Shown: piece by piece, positions 55,566 to 64,000 of the stretch
Layout of the letters: every line of letters starts with the position of its first letter
Numbering within the stretch: the first letter of the stretch is position 1
NCBI GenBank assembly: GCA_963575745.1
Contig: CAUYUJ010015262.1
Coordinates: 20,001-84,000 of the forward strand
DNA: 64,000 nt
Source of the DNA: Prorocentrum cordatum
Taxonomy: Eukaryota; Sar; Dinophyceae; Prorocentrales; Prorocentraceae
Reading direction: 5' to 3'
Position numbers and translations under genes: made by a program
The notes under the pieces: generated by a model
What the model was told of the DNA's origin: nothing
Database searches by the model: none
Seen by the model: the letters and a program-made list of their open reading frames with translations, nothing else

Positions 55566-56276
55566 GTGAGAGGGGTTGCGGCGTCGAGTGGCGGCGCGCC
55601 CGTACTTCCTGCTCCAGACAGCGAGAAGCTTAATTTCATCATTAACAACATGTCTATGAAGCACGAAACGGTACACACGAAGAAAGATTTGACCCAAACT
55701 GAGATCAACATGATAAAAGCCATAAGAATTCACGTGGGCGAGGAGTTGGGTCCAATCAAGCGCAACCTGGTCGACTTGAACGAGCGCCTGTCCATCGTCC
55801 AACAGCGTTCTTCGAGCACTTTTGTGTCCAAGCGTCAAGTTGGAATGTTAAACGTTTTCGACCCCGCGAACAAGACGATCGCACTCATCGGTTTCGCGAC
55901 AGACATTTCGCAGGGTCGCATCGCTTCAATTGAGAATTTCGTGGGTCCATTCCAGAACGTGCCAGCCTATTCAATTAGGCATTTCTTTACCGGTCTGCGT
56001 AATTCTCGTCATGTTTCCAAGGTGTCTTACTTGGAATTTGGTTTGTCGGATTCGGCTTTTGCATTTTTAGAGTTGCACAAGACTAAAACATTCGAGTGCA
56101 AGGGCGTGTCCATAAAGATGAAAGCAGCCAAGAGCCAGATGAATTTACAGCGGGATTGGTCTCTCAGGAAAGCTGCGGATTTGATTAAGTCCCACAGCAG
56201 CGTGTCCGATCCAGGTGTCGTGCGCGTTGACATGAAAGCACGGAAGGTTATTAGAGAAACAGTTGTTTTCATTTAG
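55566..56276 (+). CDS. ORF1-like protein of LINE N1
   Basis: The frame is open from the A tract; 55566 is a GTG and the first ATG is 55650 (MSMKHETVHTKKDL). A helical, charged region (EINMIKAIRIHVGEELGPIK) suggests a coiled coil. The C-terminal part, GVSIKMKAAKSQMNLQRDW, SLRKAADLIKSH, VVRVDMKARKV, is shared with the fragment at 60264-60680 (SLRVKPATSQVNQHRNW, VRKASDLIK, VRIDFKARTV), which shows the frame is real and belongs to the element. The fold is not identified; by position it would be the nucleic-acid binding ORF1. It ends at TAG 56274. Confidence 0.6.
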   Translation: MRGVAASSGGAPVLPAPDSEKLNFIINNMSMKHETVHTKKDLTQTEINMIKAIRIHVGEELGPIKRNLVDLNERLSIVQQRSSSTFVSKRQVGMLNVFDPANKTIALIGFATDISQGRIASIENFVGPFQNVPAYSIRHFFTGLRNSRHVSKVSYLEFGLSDSAFAFLELHKTKTFECKGVSIKMKAAKSQMNLQRDWSLRKAADLIKSHSSVSDPGVVRVDMKARKVIRETVVFI

Positions 56277-56420
56277 AATCCTGGCGATTTCGAGGGCGAG
56301 TTCCGCGACAGATTCGTCGACCTTCGTTTCCCTTAGGGATGCGGGGGGACTGTTCATTTGCATGTTTAAACTCTCCTGTCCTCGCCCGCAGTTCAGCTGC
56401 TAGTCTGCGGTCCCCGGGCA

Positions 56421-57221
56421 ATGTTGCAGACTCTTCTCTCTTTCCGATGCAGTTCGCGCCGTCTAAGACGCGGTTCTCCTTCATTTGATGTTTTGCAGCG
56501 TCGTTTTTCTAGAATCAAACTTGGTTCTGCAAGCGAATCGTCGAGACCATGTTTTGCGTCTCCGATTCTATTGCCTTTCGAGCCTAATACAGCTTTGGCG
56601 TTAGACTCGAGCGAAGCCGAGCTTCCACATTGCCTTACTCGGTCGATTTCCGCAGTATCTCGATTTTCGAGCCGCCTTGTCCGGCCGACCTTGGAAGCAA
56701 AATTTTCGAGCCGCCTTACCCCGCCAACCTCTAGAGCCGAAATTTCGAGCCGCCTTACCCGGCCGTCTTCCGGAGCCGAATTTTCGAGCCGTCTTACCCG
56801 GCCATCCTCTGGAGCAGAATTTTCGAGCCGCCTTATCCCGCCGGTCCCGGGAGCAGATTTCTCGAGCCGCCTTACCCGGCCATCGTCTGAAGTTGAATTT
56901 TCGAGCCGCCTTACCCGGCCAGTATCGGCAACAGATTTTTCGAGCAGCCTTACCCGGCCGTTTGACCATTTTGCCCGGTCCTCTGAAAGAGGAGTTTCGA
57001 GCCTTAGTTCTCGTTCTCAGCGCCAGTTGAGTTTGCACGAGTGTTTACTGGAGCCTTTTTCTGATGCACAGCCTTCACCTCGGGGAGGGGACCTTGGCGA
57101 ATCCAGGTCTCACCCTCCTCAATTCAGTGCGGATTTCACCATTTGGCATATCAACATTCAGGGTTTTTTCTCGTCCCAGTCCGAGCTGGAAGCTCGTATT
57201 TCCTTGTTTCCTGCGGTTTGA
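56421..57221 (+). CDS. LINE N1 frame with eight 13-aa repeats leading into the EEP domain
   Basis: Starts ATG 56421. After about 80 residues come eight near-perfect repeats of FSSRLTRPSSGAE-type units (56664-56975, 39 bp each), then a Ser-rich stretch and FTIWHINIQGFFSSQSELEA, which matches the first strand of an endonuclease/exonuclease/phosphatase domain (compare typical 'WN.NG' starts). The frame ends in TGA at 57221; the nuclease continues in other frames. The repeats are Arg-rich and spaced regularly, possibly an RNA-binding linker. No repeat is visible in N2. Confidence 0.55.
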   Translation: MLQTLLSFRCSSRRLRRGSPSFDVLQRRFSRIKLGSASESSRPCFASPILLPFEPNTALALDSSEAELPHCLTRSISAVSRFSSRLVRPTLEAKFSSRLTPPTSRAEISSRLTRPSSGAEFSSRLTRPSSGAEFSSRLIPPVPGADFSSRLTRPSSEVEFSSRLTRPVSATDFSSSLTRPFDHFARSSERGVSSLSSRSQRQLSLHECLLEPFSDAQPSPRGGDLGESRSHPPQFSADFTIWHINIQGFFSSQSELEARISLFPAV

Positions 57222-57760
57222 CCGGGCTTCAGTTCCGAGTTCACACGGATATACGTGCGTCTGTCGACGAGATCGCAACAGCAGCGGTGGTGGAGTTGCC
57301 GTTTTCGCGCTTGACCAGTATTGTTCGCTTCTTTCCCCCCTGGCTAATTCTGTTTCTGTCGAGTGCTGTGAGTTTGATTGCGGGCCCGTTTTGTTTTCCA
57401 TGCAAAGTGTGTTTGCAGAGATGGGAACGCATTTATCTTCAGCCATGGGTATTTTTAATTGACGATTTTAACGTCCGAATCCCATTTGGTTTCGACATTC
57501 TAACAGACAAACTCCAGAGGGAATCGAAGCTGCACGATTGTGTGTTTATCATGGTCTTGAACAAATCGTTCGCGAACCTACCAGAGAGCAATATTTAATT
57601 GATTTGATTTCAACAGATTTGCACGAGTTTGCCGAAGTGTCAGTTCTACCGAGAATTGCTGATCATCGGTTGTCTCTTTGTCTCTCTTCTTTCCCTTTTT
57701 GTCTGTCTCTTTATGCACGAGAATGTGTTGGCAGTTTAATGCTTCGAATTTGAAGTGCGT
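57137..57760 (+). pseudogene. EEP endonuclease remnant of LINE N1
   Basis: Pieces in three frames: FTIWHINIQG (57137), GYTCVCRRDRNSSGGGVAVFA (about 57265, matching GYDFVARRDRDSCGGGAAVSA in N2), DDFNVRIPFG (about 57460, the D-x-N strand) and HGLEQIVREPTREQYLIDLI, then IADHRL (to about 57670), the last with the catalytic Asp-His pair. At least three frame changes are needed. The nuclease that would nick target DNA is therefore not made. Confidence 0.6.
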
Positions 57761-58046
57761 CTCTCGTGAGCTCAATTGTAAAGAGGACCCGGATTTTGGA
57801 GCACAGTTTTTGACGGAGAACATTTTGAATGCTGCGGAGCGTCACGTTCGCAAAGTCTCTGTGCCGGTCCGGTGGAGCCATCCTTGGCTGACGCAGGAAT
57901 GTTTCGACGCTGTAGCTCGTAAAGCCGCGGCTGCAGATTTTCCAGAGTTTCCGCTTGCAGTGCAGCATAATTCTTTTAGGTTTTTTTAATTCGTATTGTA
58001 ACAGAATTCGTTTGAAGCTTCGCTCTTTGCAGCGTGGTTCGAAAGC

Positions 58047-59840
58047 TTGGTGAAGGCTTTCAAACCAGTTGTTCGGCAAGACGGTCAATCGCCTGCTCTT
58101 CGCCGTGCCAATGGCGCGTGGGTCGTCAGAGCTGACGAGAAGGCAGATTTTTTCGCGAATTCGTTTGCTGATCGCTGGACTATCCCAGCTGTGGAGAGGA
58201 ATTGTTTTTCTGACATTCCTCAGCGCCTTCCTGTGGAGCAGACTGACTTTTTCCCCGTCCGGGTGAGACAAGTCTTTAACGTGCTTACACAGCTCAAACG
58301 CGATTCCGCTACAGGGCCTGACGAGATTCCTGTTCGCATTCTTGTCGCCTGTTCTGCCTCTCTCGCTTTGCCGCTTGCTATTTTGATTAGGTCTATCATT
58401 CGCACAGGCAGATGGCCGGAGCCTTGGCGTTTGCATCATATCTGTCCCCTCCACAAGCGGAGGTCTTTGCATGATCCTGTAAACTATCGTGGTATTCATC
58501 TTACTTCTCAGCTGTCCAAGTGCGCCGAACGTATTCTTCTTTCTTTCTTGTCTTCTCGTGTGTCCCGCTCCTTGTGTTTTGGTTCTTTTCAATTTGCGTA
58601 TTGCCCTGGGCGCGGCGCCAGAGACGCGATTTCATATTTCTTGCTAACATGGCTTGGCCTTCTCGCAGAGGGAGCGCGGATCGGTTTGTACTGTTCCGAC
58701 GTGTCCGGCGCCATTGACCGTGTGAATTCGGACCGCCTGCTCGCGAAGCTACGCGCTTGGGGTATCCCCCCGGCTCTGTGCGCAGTCTTTTCTAGCTGGC
58801 TGGAGGCCCGGAAGGCCCGCATTACAGTTGGCGGAGCCTTCTCGCGTCTCATCTGCATGACCAACATGGTGTTTCAAGGGACCGTTTTGGGCCCGCCTTT
58901 TTGGAACATCTTTTTCGGTGATGCCAGCGAAGCAATTGCCAGTTTACACTTTCAAGAAGTTGTTTATGCCGACGATCTCAACGCCTTCCGTCCTTTCCTC
59001 CCCTCCTCTTCTGACGACGAGATTTTTGCCACTATTGAGCAGTGCCAGTCGTGTCTGCACGAATGGGGCCGTGCCAGCGCTGTTGTGTTGGAAGCTTCGA
59101 AGGAGAGCCGGCACATTATTTCACGTAGCCGCCTTTCTGGTGGCAACTTTAAAATTCTCGGTGTATCTTTTGATTGCAAGCTTGTCATGTCAGATGCGGT
59201 ATCTGAGTGTGTGCACGAATGTGGTTGGCGACTTCAGGCCTTGCTTCGCTCGCGGCGCTACCACACTGTCGCCGAGCATGTTGTCTTATACAAAGCACAC
59301 ATTCTTTCGTTCATAGAATACCGCACGCCAGCCTTCTCACACGCTTCGAATTCTGTATTGTTGCCGCTTGACCGTGTCCAGACTGGTTTTTTACGAACCC
59401 TGGGCATAACTGAGTACGAAGCTTTGCGCAACTTTAATCTTGCCCCACTTTCTGCCCGCAGAGATATAGCCAACTTGCGCCTTATTCACCGTACTGTACT
59501 CGGTTTCAGCCCTCCGTGCTTCGGTGCTTTTTTCTCCGTTGACTCCTCCCCTCCTCCTCCCCGCTCCCCTCGTCGCCACTTCCGTCACTTGCGAGACCCG
59601 TGTTCTCTCCGTGCCCCTGACTACCTTGTGCGTTCCGCATTGGGTGGCACGAGAGTGTACAACCTTCTTCCTGACTCAATCATCTCCGCTGACAGTGTCA
59701 AATTGTTTCAGCGCCTTCTCTGTAAATTGCTTCGTGCCGATTCCGCCGTAAGGTCGTCTTGGCCACAGCTTTTCAGTTGGCGTGTGCCGATGGCTTCGCA
59801 CAGCCTTCGTAATTATTTTTCTTGGCAGCCCGATGAATGA
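58047..59840 (+). CDS. Reverse transcriptase of LINE N1
   Basis: 597 codons open from a GTG; the true start is probably upstream in the broken nuclease part. Palm motifs: ATGPDEIPVRIL (region 0/1), LHKRRSLHDPVNYRGIHLTS (2a/3 region), YCSDVSGAIDRV with first catalytic Asp (residue 218), GTVLGPPFWNIFF (motif B), VYADDLNAF with the YADD box (307-310), then the thumb (CGWRLQALLRSRRY, HILSFIEYRTPAF). The C-terminal segment (HFRHLRDPC, ALGGTRVYNLLPDS) is diagnostic for this family in the window. All catalytic Asp are present, so the polymerase core could be functional. No RNase H or APE domain follows. Confidence 0.85.
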   Translation: MVKAFKPVVRQDGQSPALRRANGAWVVRADEKADFFANSFADRWTIPAVERNCFSDIPQRLPVEQTDFFPVRVRQVFNVLTQLKRDSATGPDEIPVRILVACSASLALPLAILIRSIIRTGRWPEPWRLHHICPLHKRRSLHDPVNYRGIHLTSQLSKCAERILLSFLSSRVSRSLCFGSFQFAYCPGRGARDAISYFLLTWLGLLAEGARIGLYCSDVSGAIDRVNSDRLLAKLRAWGIPPALCAVFSSWLEARKARITVGGAFSRLICMTNMVFQGTVLGPPFWNIFFGDASEAIASLHFQEVVYADDLNAFRPFLPSSSDDEIFATIEQCQSCLHEWGRASAVVLEASKESRHIISRSRLSGGNFKILGVSFDCKLVMSDAVSECVHECGWRLQALLRSRRYHTVAEHVVLYKAHILSFIEYRTPAFSHASNSVLLPLDRVQTGFLRTLGITEYEALRNFNLAPLSARRDIANLRLIHRTVLGFSPPCFGAFFSVDSSPPPPRSPRRHFRHLRDPCSLRAPDYLVRSALGGTRVYNLLPDSIISADSVKLFQRLLCKLLRADSAVRSSWPQLFSWRVPMASHSLRNYFSWQPDE

Positions 59841-60263
59841 GTTGATCCCTCTCCTTTTTCTTCGTTCGCCTCTGTCTCTTTCCCCTTCTCGTCCTCTCGT
59901 CCCGTTCTCTTCTTCTCGTCTTCTTCCCTCTCTCCCTCTCTGCTTGCTGCTGTCGCTGCCGTCGTCCGCCGTCCTCCTCCTCTCCCTGGCTCCTCCCCCC
60001 GTGCGGGTTCTGAGCGGTGCTCGGTCCGCAGGCGTTTTCTCGCCGGGCGCGTCCGGCGCTTCTCGCTCCTTCTCCTCCTCGCTCTCCTCCTGTCTGCTTG
60101 CCTGCCCCTCCTTCCCCTTCCCTCCCTCCCTCGTTTGTTTCTGTCTTTGTCTTCTTCTTTCGTTTCCCCGTCCTCCCTCCGGCAGTGCGCCGCCCGCCGG
60201 CCTGCTTAGCTGGCTCCGGCGGCCGCCGTCCCGCCATCTATCTTGTCTTGTCCCTGAATTTTA
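59841..60263 (+). other. CT-rich 3' UTR of LINE N1
   Basis: A pyrimidine-rich segment after the RT stop. It holds CCGGGCGCGTCCGGCGCTTC and a TCGCTCCTTCTCCTCC stretch, matching the 3' end of the truncated copy at 25205-25245, so a specific 3' region is kept for recognition by the RT (inference). The boundary with N2 at about 60263 is approximate. A frame through it on either strand is low-complexity. Confidence 0.65.
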
Positions 60264-60680
60264 ATGTTTGAATTGCCGAATGGTGCCGTGGTGTACTGCA
60301 GAGGTCCGATAGAAAAAAATAATAATCAGAGTTTGTTTCCGGCTGGATGCGCCGGGTTCCCGTTTTCAAAGGGCGCGAAAGGTTTCATTTTGCGCGTTGG
60401 TCAGCCGTTTTCTTTCCGTTCTCCAGGCGGAGATAGCTTGCGCGTCAAGCCGGCCACGTCGCAGGTGAACCAGCACAGGAATTGGGTTGTGCGCAAAGCG
60501 AGCGATTTGATCAAAATTCGTGCTCTTGCAGAGGCGAGCGTTCGCATTGATTTTAAAGCACGGACTGTCTCTGTTGACCCTTCGATTGCGTTTGAGCAAG
60601 CCGACTTAAATGGTACGTCCCGCCGGCCGTTTTCCGAATCGAGCTTTTGGGGGACCGCACTGGGTTGTTTTTTTCGATAG
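60264..60680 (+). pseudogene. ORF1 C-terminal fragment of LINE N2
   Basis: 138 codons from ATG 60264. Only SLRVKPATSQVNQHRNW, VRKASDLIK and VRIDFKARTVSV match ORF1 of N1; the first 50 residues do not match and may be junction sequence. It ends at TAG 60678. The following 60681-60985 has no convincing frame. Confidence 0.55.
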
Positions 60681-60985
60681 CCTTGACTTCCCTCCTTGAA
60701 TTCTCGCCCACTCCGAAGGAATTTGTGCGCTCCCCGGGTTGACGCAGAGTTCGTCGTCGAGGGCCTCGGTTTGTTGAGGCGTTGCTTCGACGTGGTAATT
60801 TCCTGTTTCCTCCTTCTTTTTTTCCTCGGTCTTCCTTCCTCCTGCTGCTGCTGCTTCTCTCCCCCCGTTAGCTTCGGAGCGACAAATATTGATTTCAGAG
60901 TTCTTTGTTGTCTCAGAGTCAGCTGTTTCGCATCGCCCCCCAGGATGATGGCTGTGATGAATCTCAGCCGTTACCATCCTGAGAA

Positions 60986-61618
60986 TTGCACAATCTTACT
61001 GTTTTATCTTTAAGCGTTCACGCACGGCACGTTGAGTTGTACGCATTTCTTGCCTCTCTTCCTCGTCTTCCCTCCCTCTTGTGTCTTACGGGAACTTGGC
61101 TTGATGTTTCCACCCTCGCTCCAGAGATTGCTGGATACGATTTTGTAGCACGCAGAGACAGAGATTCTTGCGGTGGCGGCGCCGCAGTGTCCGCATTGTC
61201 CCTTCTCTCTTCTTCCTGTTGTGAATTGGCACATTCAGAGCATGCAGAGCGCTTGTCGGTCTTAGTTCATTCTGAGGTAGGTCCTGTTTTACTTGGATGC
61301 TGGTATAGACGGCCTTGCTTCGGGGATGTCGAATCCATTCACTCTTTAACCGAGGAGTGGTTTCGTTTCGCAGCGCTGTGTATTGGCAGCGTTCTTGTTT
61401 GAGACATGAACGTGCATCGCAAGCGCTGGCTCCGGTTCAGTCATAGTGTCACTCCTGAAGGAACGGCACTTTGGCAGTGGTGCTGTAGACATGGTTTCTC
61501 TGAGTGCACGAAAGCACCAACTCGAGGCGCGTATCTATTAGATCTCGTTTTGATTGACACGTCGGATTTAATAAGGGCTACTGTTTTAAGTGAGACAGAG
61601 CTGTTCTTATCAATATAA
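60986..61618 (+). pseudogene. EEP endonuclease of LINE N2, in-frame TGA
   Basis: One frame with a TGA at 61400-61402. Before it: LCLTGTWLDVSTLAPEIAGY (Glu-type strand reads T-G-T-W), DFVARRDRDSCGGGAAVSA, VLLGCWYRRP. After it: DMNVHRKRWLRFSHS (D-x-N motif) and HGFSECTKAPTRGAYLLDLV, typical of the LINE EEP domain. The expected terminal Asp-His pair, still seen in N1 as IADHR, has become SETELFLSI. The TGA stands where a Gly of 'GD.N' is expected. Inactive. Confidence 0.7.
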
Positions 61619-61710
61619 ATTTGCCTGTTTTGCACTTCGAGGTCTCTCGTCGCGAGCGGGCAACTGGCGATTGTTTAATGAGTCATTGAATTCTCACGAT
61701 TGGCAGTGGA

Positions 61711-63783
61711 TTGATAATTCGCACCCTGACAGTCGTGCCCTGTCTCACCACTATTGTCAAAGGATTTATGCGTTTCATTCCAAGATCTTTCGCTGAGCAT
61801 CAGGTTGCCCATCCCTGGGTAGATCCAGATTGCTTAGAACATGTACGACGCAAGCGTGACGCAGCAGGTACCGATAGATTTCCGCGCGCTGCTGTCGACT
61901 GCAGTCGTGCGTTTTTCTCGGCTTACAATCGTTTCACAAATCGCACTCGTTGCCGGTTGCGCCGGCTACGGCGCGGCAGCAAGAAATGGTGGAAGCTGTC
62001 GCATACTTTGATGTCGCACGTACATAAGCAATCCTCTTCTCCCTTGCGTCAGTCCAGCGGGCGCTGGGCCATTCGAGCTAGGGAGAAAGCATCATTTTTT
62101 GCTAGGTCCTTCCAATCTAAGTGGTCCCTGCCTGCCGCCGCCTTGAACGAATTCACGGACTGCTCTTCGATTTTATTATCTCGTGACCACTGTCCGTGTG
62201 TAATTCGCCGACGTGCAGCTTTCAATACTTTGAAGTTGCTCCGTCCCGACTCCGGTACCGGGCCGGATCTGCTGCCAGCGCGAGTCTTGAAGGAGTGTGC
62301 TCAGTCTCTCGCCGTTCCGGTTTCTAAGCTGGCGCGGTTGATTTTACGCACTGGCGTCTGGCCGCTTGCCTGGAGAGAGCATTGGGTGCATCCCTTACAC
62401 AAACGTCGTGCTCTGAGCAACCCAGACAATTACCGCGGAATTCAACTAACCGCTCAATTATCTAAGGTTCTTGAGCGAATGTTCGCCGCCAGCTTCGTTC
62501 CTAGGTTAGAGTGTCTTGGTGCTTATGGGTCTAATCAATTTGCGTATTGCAAAGACAAGGGCGCTAGAGACGCGATCCTTTATTTTATTATTCGTTGGCT
62601 CCCGGCTATGGCCCGCGGCCGTCGTATAATATTATACTGTTCAGATGTCGCCGCTGCTTTTGACAGGGTGGACAAGGAGAGGCTGGTTTTGAAGCTCCGG
62701 TCGTTCTCTGTTAATGGTGATGTTGTTCGCGTGCTGGCGAGTTGGCTTGAATCCCGCACTGCGCGAGTCGTCGTCCAGGGCGCCATTTCTGACCCTGTGC
62801 CAATGGACAACATGGTCTATCAGGGCACGGTGCTCGGCCCGATTCTGTGGAATGTATACTATGGTGACTCTTGCATGGCAGTGCGTGCGTGTGGTTTCGA
62901 GGAAGTCATCTTCGCTGACGACCTCAACGCTTTTAAAGAAATTGATAACTCGATTTCAGACGAGCAGGCTATGTCGTGGGCTCGCGAATGCCAGTCGTCC
63001 CTGCATAGGTGGGGCGCCGCCAACAGGGTGGTTTTCGACCCTGGCAAGGAGAGTTTCCACATCGTTTCGCGCAGTCGTCCGGCGGGGGCCTCGTTTAAAG
63101 TGCTTGGCGTACGTCTTGACACTCGCCTTCTGATGCACGACGCCATTGCTGAATGCGTGCGCGAATGTGGTTGGCGCGTCCAGAAGCGGCTCCGCGGTCG
63201 TCGTTTTCACAGCACTGACGAGTTACTAATGTTGTTTAAGGCGCACATCTTGTCTTACATCGAATACAGAGCAGCGGCCGTTCATTTCGCATCAAATTCG
63301 GCCTTGGCGCCTCTCGACGCTGTGCTTTCTCGGTTCTTAGGAGCAATTCCGATTTCAGATAGCGACGCTCTGTTCCATCACGCCTTGGCTCCGCTCAGTA
63401 CACGCCGCGACATGGCGATGCTAGGTGTCATCCACCGTGCCGTTTTGCAAAAAGGTCCTCCCCTTCTTCGCTCTTTCTTTCGCTTGGACTCCTCCTCTTC
63501 TCGGCGTCCTGGCTCCCGCCACTGCCGCCACCTCCTCGTTCCTTGCCACTTTCAGGATCCAGATTACGTGCTCCACTCCGTGCTCGGCTCTGTTCGAATT
63601 TATAATCTATTACCAGACAGCGTGGCGCGGGCTTCGTCGGTGAAACAGTTTCAATCGCGCCTTCAAAGCTTGCTCTGCACATGCGTGACCTCTCGCAGCA
63701 CGGCCGCCTGGCGATGTCTGCTCAGTCCTCGTGTCGGCTTGGCGTCTCACCCTCTCCGGCTCTTCCGGGATTGGCGGCCGTAG
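61711..63783 (+). CDS. Reverse transcriptase of LINE N2
   Basis: 690 codons from a TTG; family-like sequence begins at about 61803 (VAHPWVDPDCLEHVRRKRDA). RT motifs: GTGPDLLPARVL, VHPLHKRRALSNPDNYRGIQ, YCSDVAAAFDRV (first Asp, residue 312), GTVLGPILWNVYYGD (motif B), IFADDLNAF (FADD, 401-404), then CGWRVQKRLRGRRF, HILSYIEYRAAAV and the terminal HCRHLLVPC, VLGSVRIYNLLPDS, FQSRLQSLL, HPLRLFRDWRP. Tyr to Phe in the xADD box is tolerated in many RTs. The frame is intact; the nuclease upstream is not. Identity to the N1 RT is moderate, so the two are not a recent duplication. Confidence 0.85.
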   Translation: MIIRTLTVVPCLTTIVKGFMRFIPRSFAEHQVAHPWVDPDCLEHVRRKRDAAGTDRFPRAAVDCSRAFFSAYNRFTNRTRCRLRRLRRGSKKWWKLSHTLMSHVHKQSSSPLRQSSGRWAIRAREKASFFARSFQSKWSLPAAALNEFTDCSSILLSRDHCPCVIRRRAAFNTLKLLRPDSGTGPDLLPARVLKECAQSLAVPVSKLARLILRTGVWPLAWREHWVHPLHKRRALSNPDNYRGIQLTAQLSKVLERMFAASFVPRLECLGAYGSNQFAYCKDKGARDAILYFIIRWLPAMARGRRIILYCSDVAAAFDRVDKERLVLKLRSFSVNGDVVRVLASWLESRTARVVVQGAISDPVPMDNMVYQGTVLGPILWNVYYGDSCMAVRACGFEEVIFADDLNAFKEIDNSISDEQAMSWARECQSSLHRWGAANRVVFDPGKESFHIVSRSRPAGASFKVLGVRLDTRLLMHDAIAECVRECGWRVQKRLRGRRFHSTDELLMLFKAHILSYIEYRAAAVHFASNSALAPLDAVLSRFLGAIPISDSDALFHHALAPLSTRRDMAMLGVIHRAVLQKGPPLLRSFFRLDSSSSRRPGSRHCRHLLVPCHFQDPDYVLHSVLGSVRIYNLLPDSVARASSVKQFQSRLQSLLCTCVTSRSTAAWRCLLSPRVGLASHPLRLFRDWRP

Positions 63784-64000
63784 CAGCTGTCTTGCTGCGC
63801 TCGCTGCTTCTTGTTCCCTTCCCTTGCCTCGCTTCTCTCTCCCTCTCCCTTCCCTTTCCCCCCCCTCCCTCCCCTTCCTCCCCCCCCTCCCCTCTCTTCT
63901 CCCTCCCTCGTCTGTCTGCTGCTGGTCGTGTCGTTCCGCCGTCTTCCGCCCTCCTCCTCTCTCTTCCCCTGGCCGCTCGGTGGGGGCCGCCGGGTGCGCG
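63784..64000 (+). other. CT-rich 3' UTR of LINE N2, cut by window end
   Basis: Pyrimidine-rich, with CTGTCTGCTGCTGGTCGTG and CGCCGTCTTCCGCCCTCCTC, comparable to the 3' UTR of N1 near 59945-59980. Confidence 0.65.

Larger units (their letters stand above)
55524..60263 (+). mobile_element. Non-LTR (LINE-type) retrotransposon N1
   Basis: In order: an ORF1-like frame (to 56276), a frame with 13-aa repeats (56421-57221), EEP nuclease remnants (57130-57760), RT (58047-59840) and a CT-rich 3' UTR (to about 60263). Three further family members are in the window: N2 directly downstream in tandem and two truncated 3' ends at 24.1-25.4 kb. The RT frame is intact, but the nuclease is split over several frames, so N1 is not active as read. 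Confidence 0.75.
60264..64000 (+). mobile_element. Non-LTR retrotransposon N2 (runs off the window)
   Basis: Second, diverged copy of the family in the same orientation as N1: ORF1 C-terminal part, EEP nuclease with an internal stop, RT, CT-rich 3' UTR. It lacks the ORF1 N-terminus and the 13-aa repeat region, so it is 5'-truncated or rearranged. The 3' UTR continues past 64000. Confidence 0.75.

Noticed and set aside
55257-55838. Minus-strand poly-Phe frame of 193 codons
   Set aside because: Antisense of the A-rich tract and of the ORF1-like frame of N1.

Overview
The window looks like nuclear DNA of a dinoflagellate. It is GC-rich and gene-poor. It is filled with long triplet and dinucleotide arrays, minisatellites, Ty1/copia-type elements that carry the dinoflagellate-style PPC domain and two-knuckle Gag, EEP/RT LINE-type elements, and a Pif1-like helicase fragment with a GC-AG intron. 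This is inferred from style and protein families. I cannot fix the genus (Prorocentrum or a similar large-genome form is possible). No rRNA, tRNA, CRISPR array or bacterial-type operon was seen.

Layout. 0-9 kb: minisatellites, a partial helicase C-terminus on the minus strand (2451-3173) and composite repeat element A (6628-7862). 9-18 kb: a strongly decayed copia-type retrotransposon whose Gag-like, PPC, integrase, RT and RNase H pieces are still in order. 18-24 kb: tandem repeats and composite element B (20226-24022), which shares both ends with element A but also carries a second helicase C-terminus split by a 147-bp GC-AG intron. 24-29 kb: two head-to-head truncated LINE 3' ends, then CTA, GGA and CT arrays. 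29.5-38.4 kb: a run of long GC-rich open frames of unknown family, with seven copies of a structured hairpin about every 1.0-1.5 kb, ending in a 100-N gap. 38.5-40 kb: an 88-bp satellite and microsatellites. 40045-46161: a structurally complete LTR/copia element (122-bp LTRs, 5-bp target duplication AGTTC) whose reading frame is broken in four places. 46.4-55.0 kb: a giant fold-back structure made of about 41-bp hairpin-forming units in opposite orientations, with inverted flanks and an internal duplicated 1.3-kb insert. 55.5-64 kb: two tandem non-LTR retrotransposons of one family (ORF1-like, 13-aa repeat, EEP nuclease, RT).

Functionally the window is almost entirely mobile-element biology. 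The best candidates for something undescribed are (1) the 29.5-38.4 kb multi-ORF locus with its seven covarying bulged hairpins, (2) the 8.5-kb fold-back satellite, and (3) the paired composite elements A and B with the helicase fragment and an intron present in one paralogue and absent from the other. Frame breaks are described where seen; none was repaired. All homology calls are from reading motifs by eye, without database searches.
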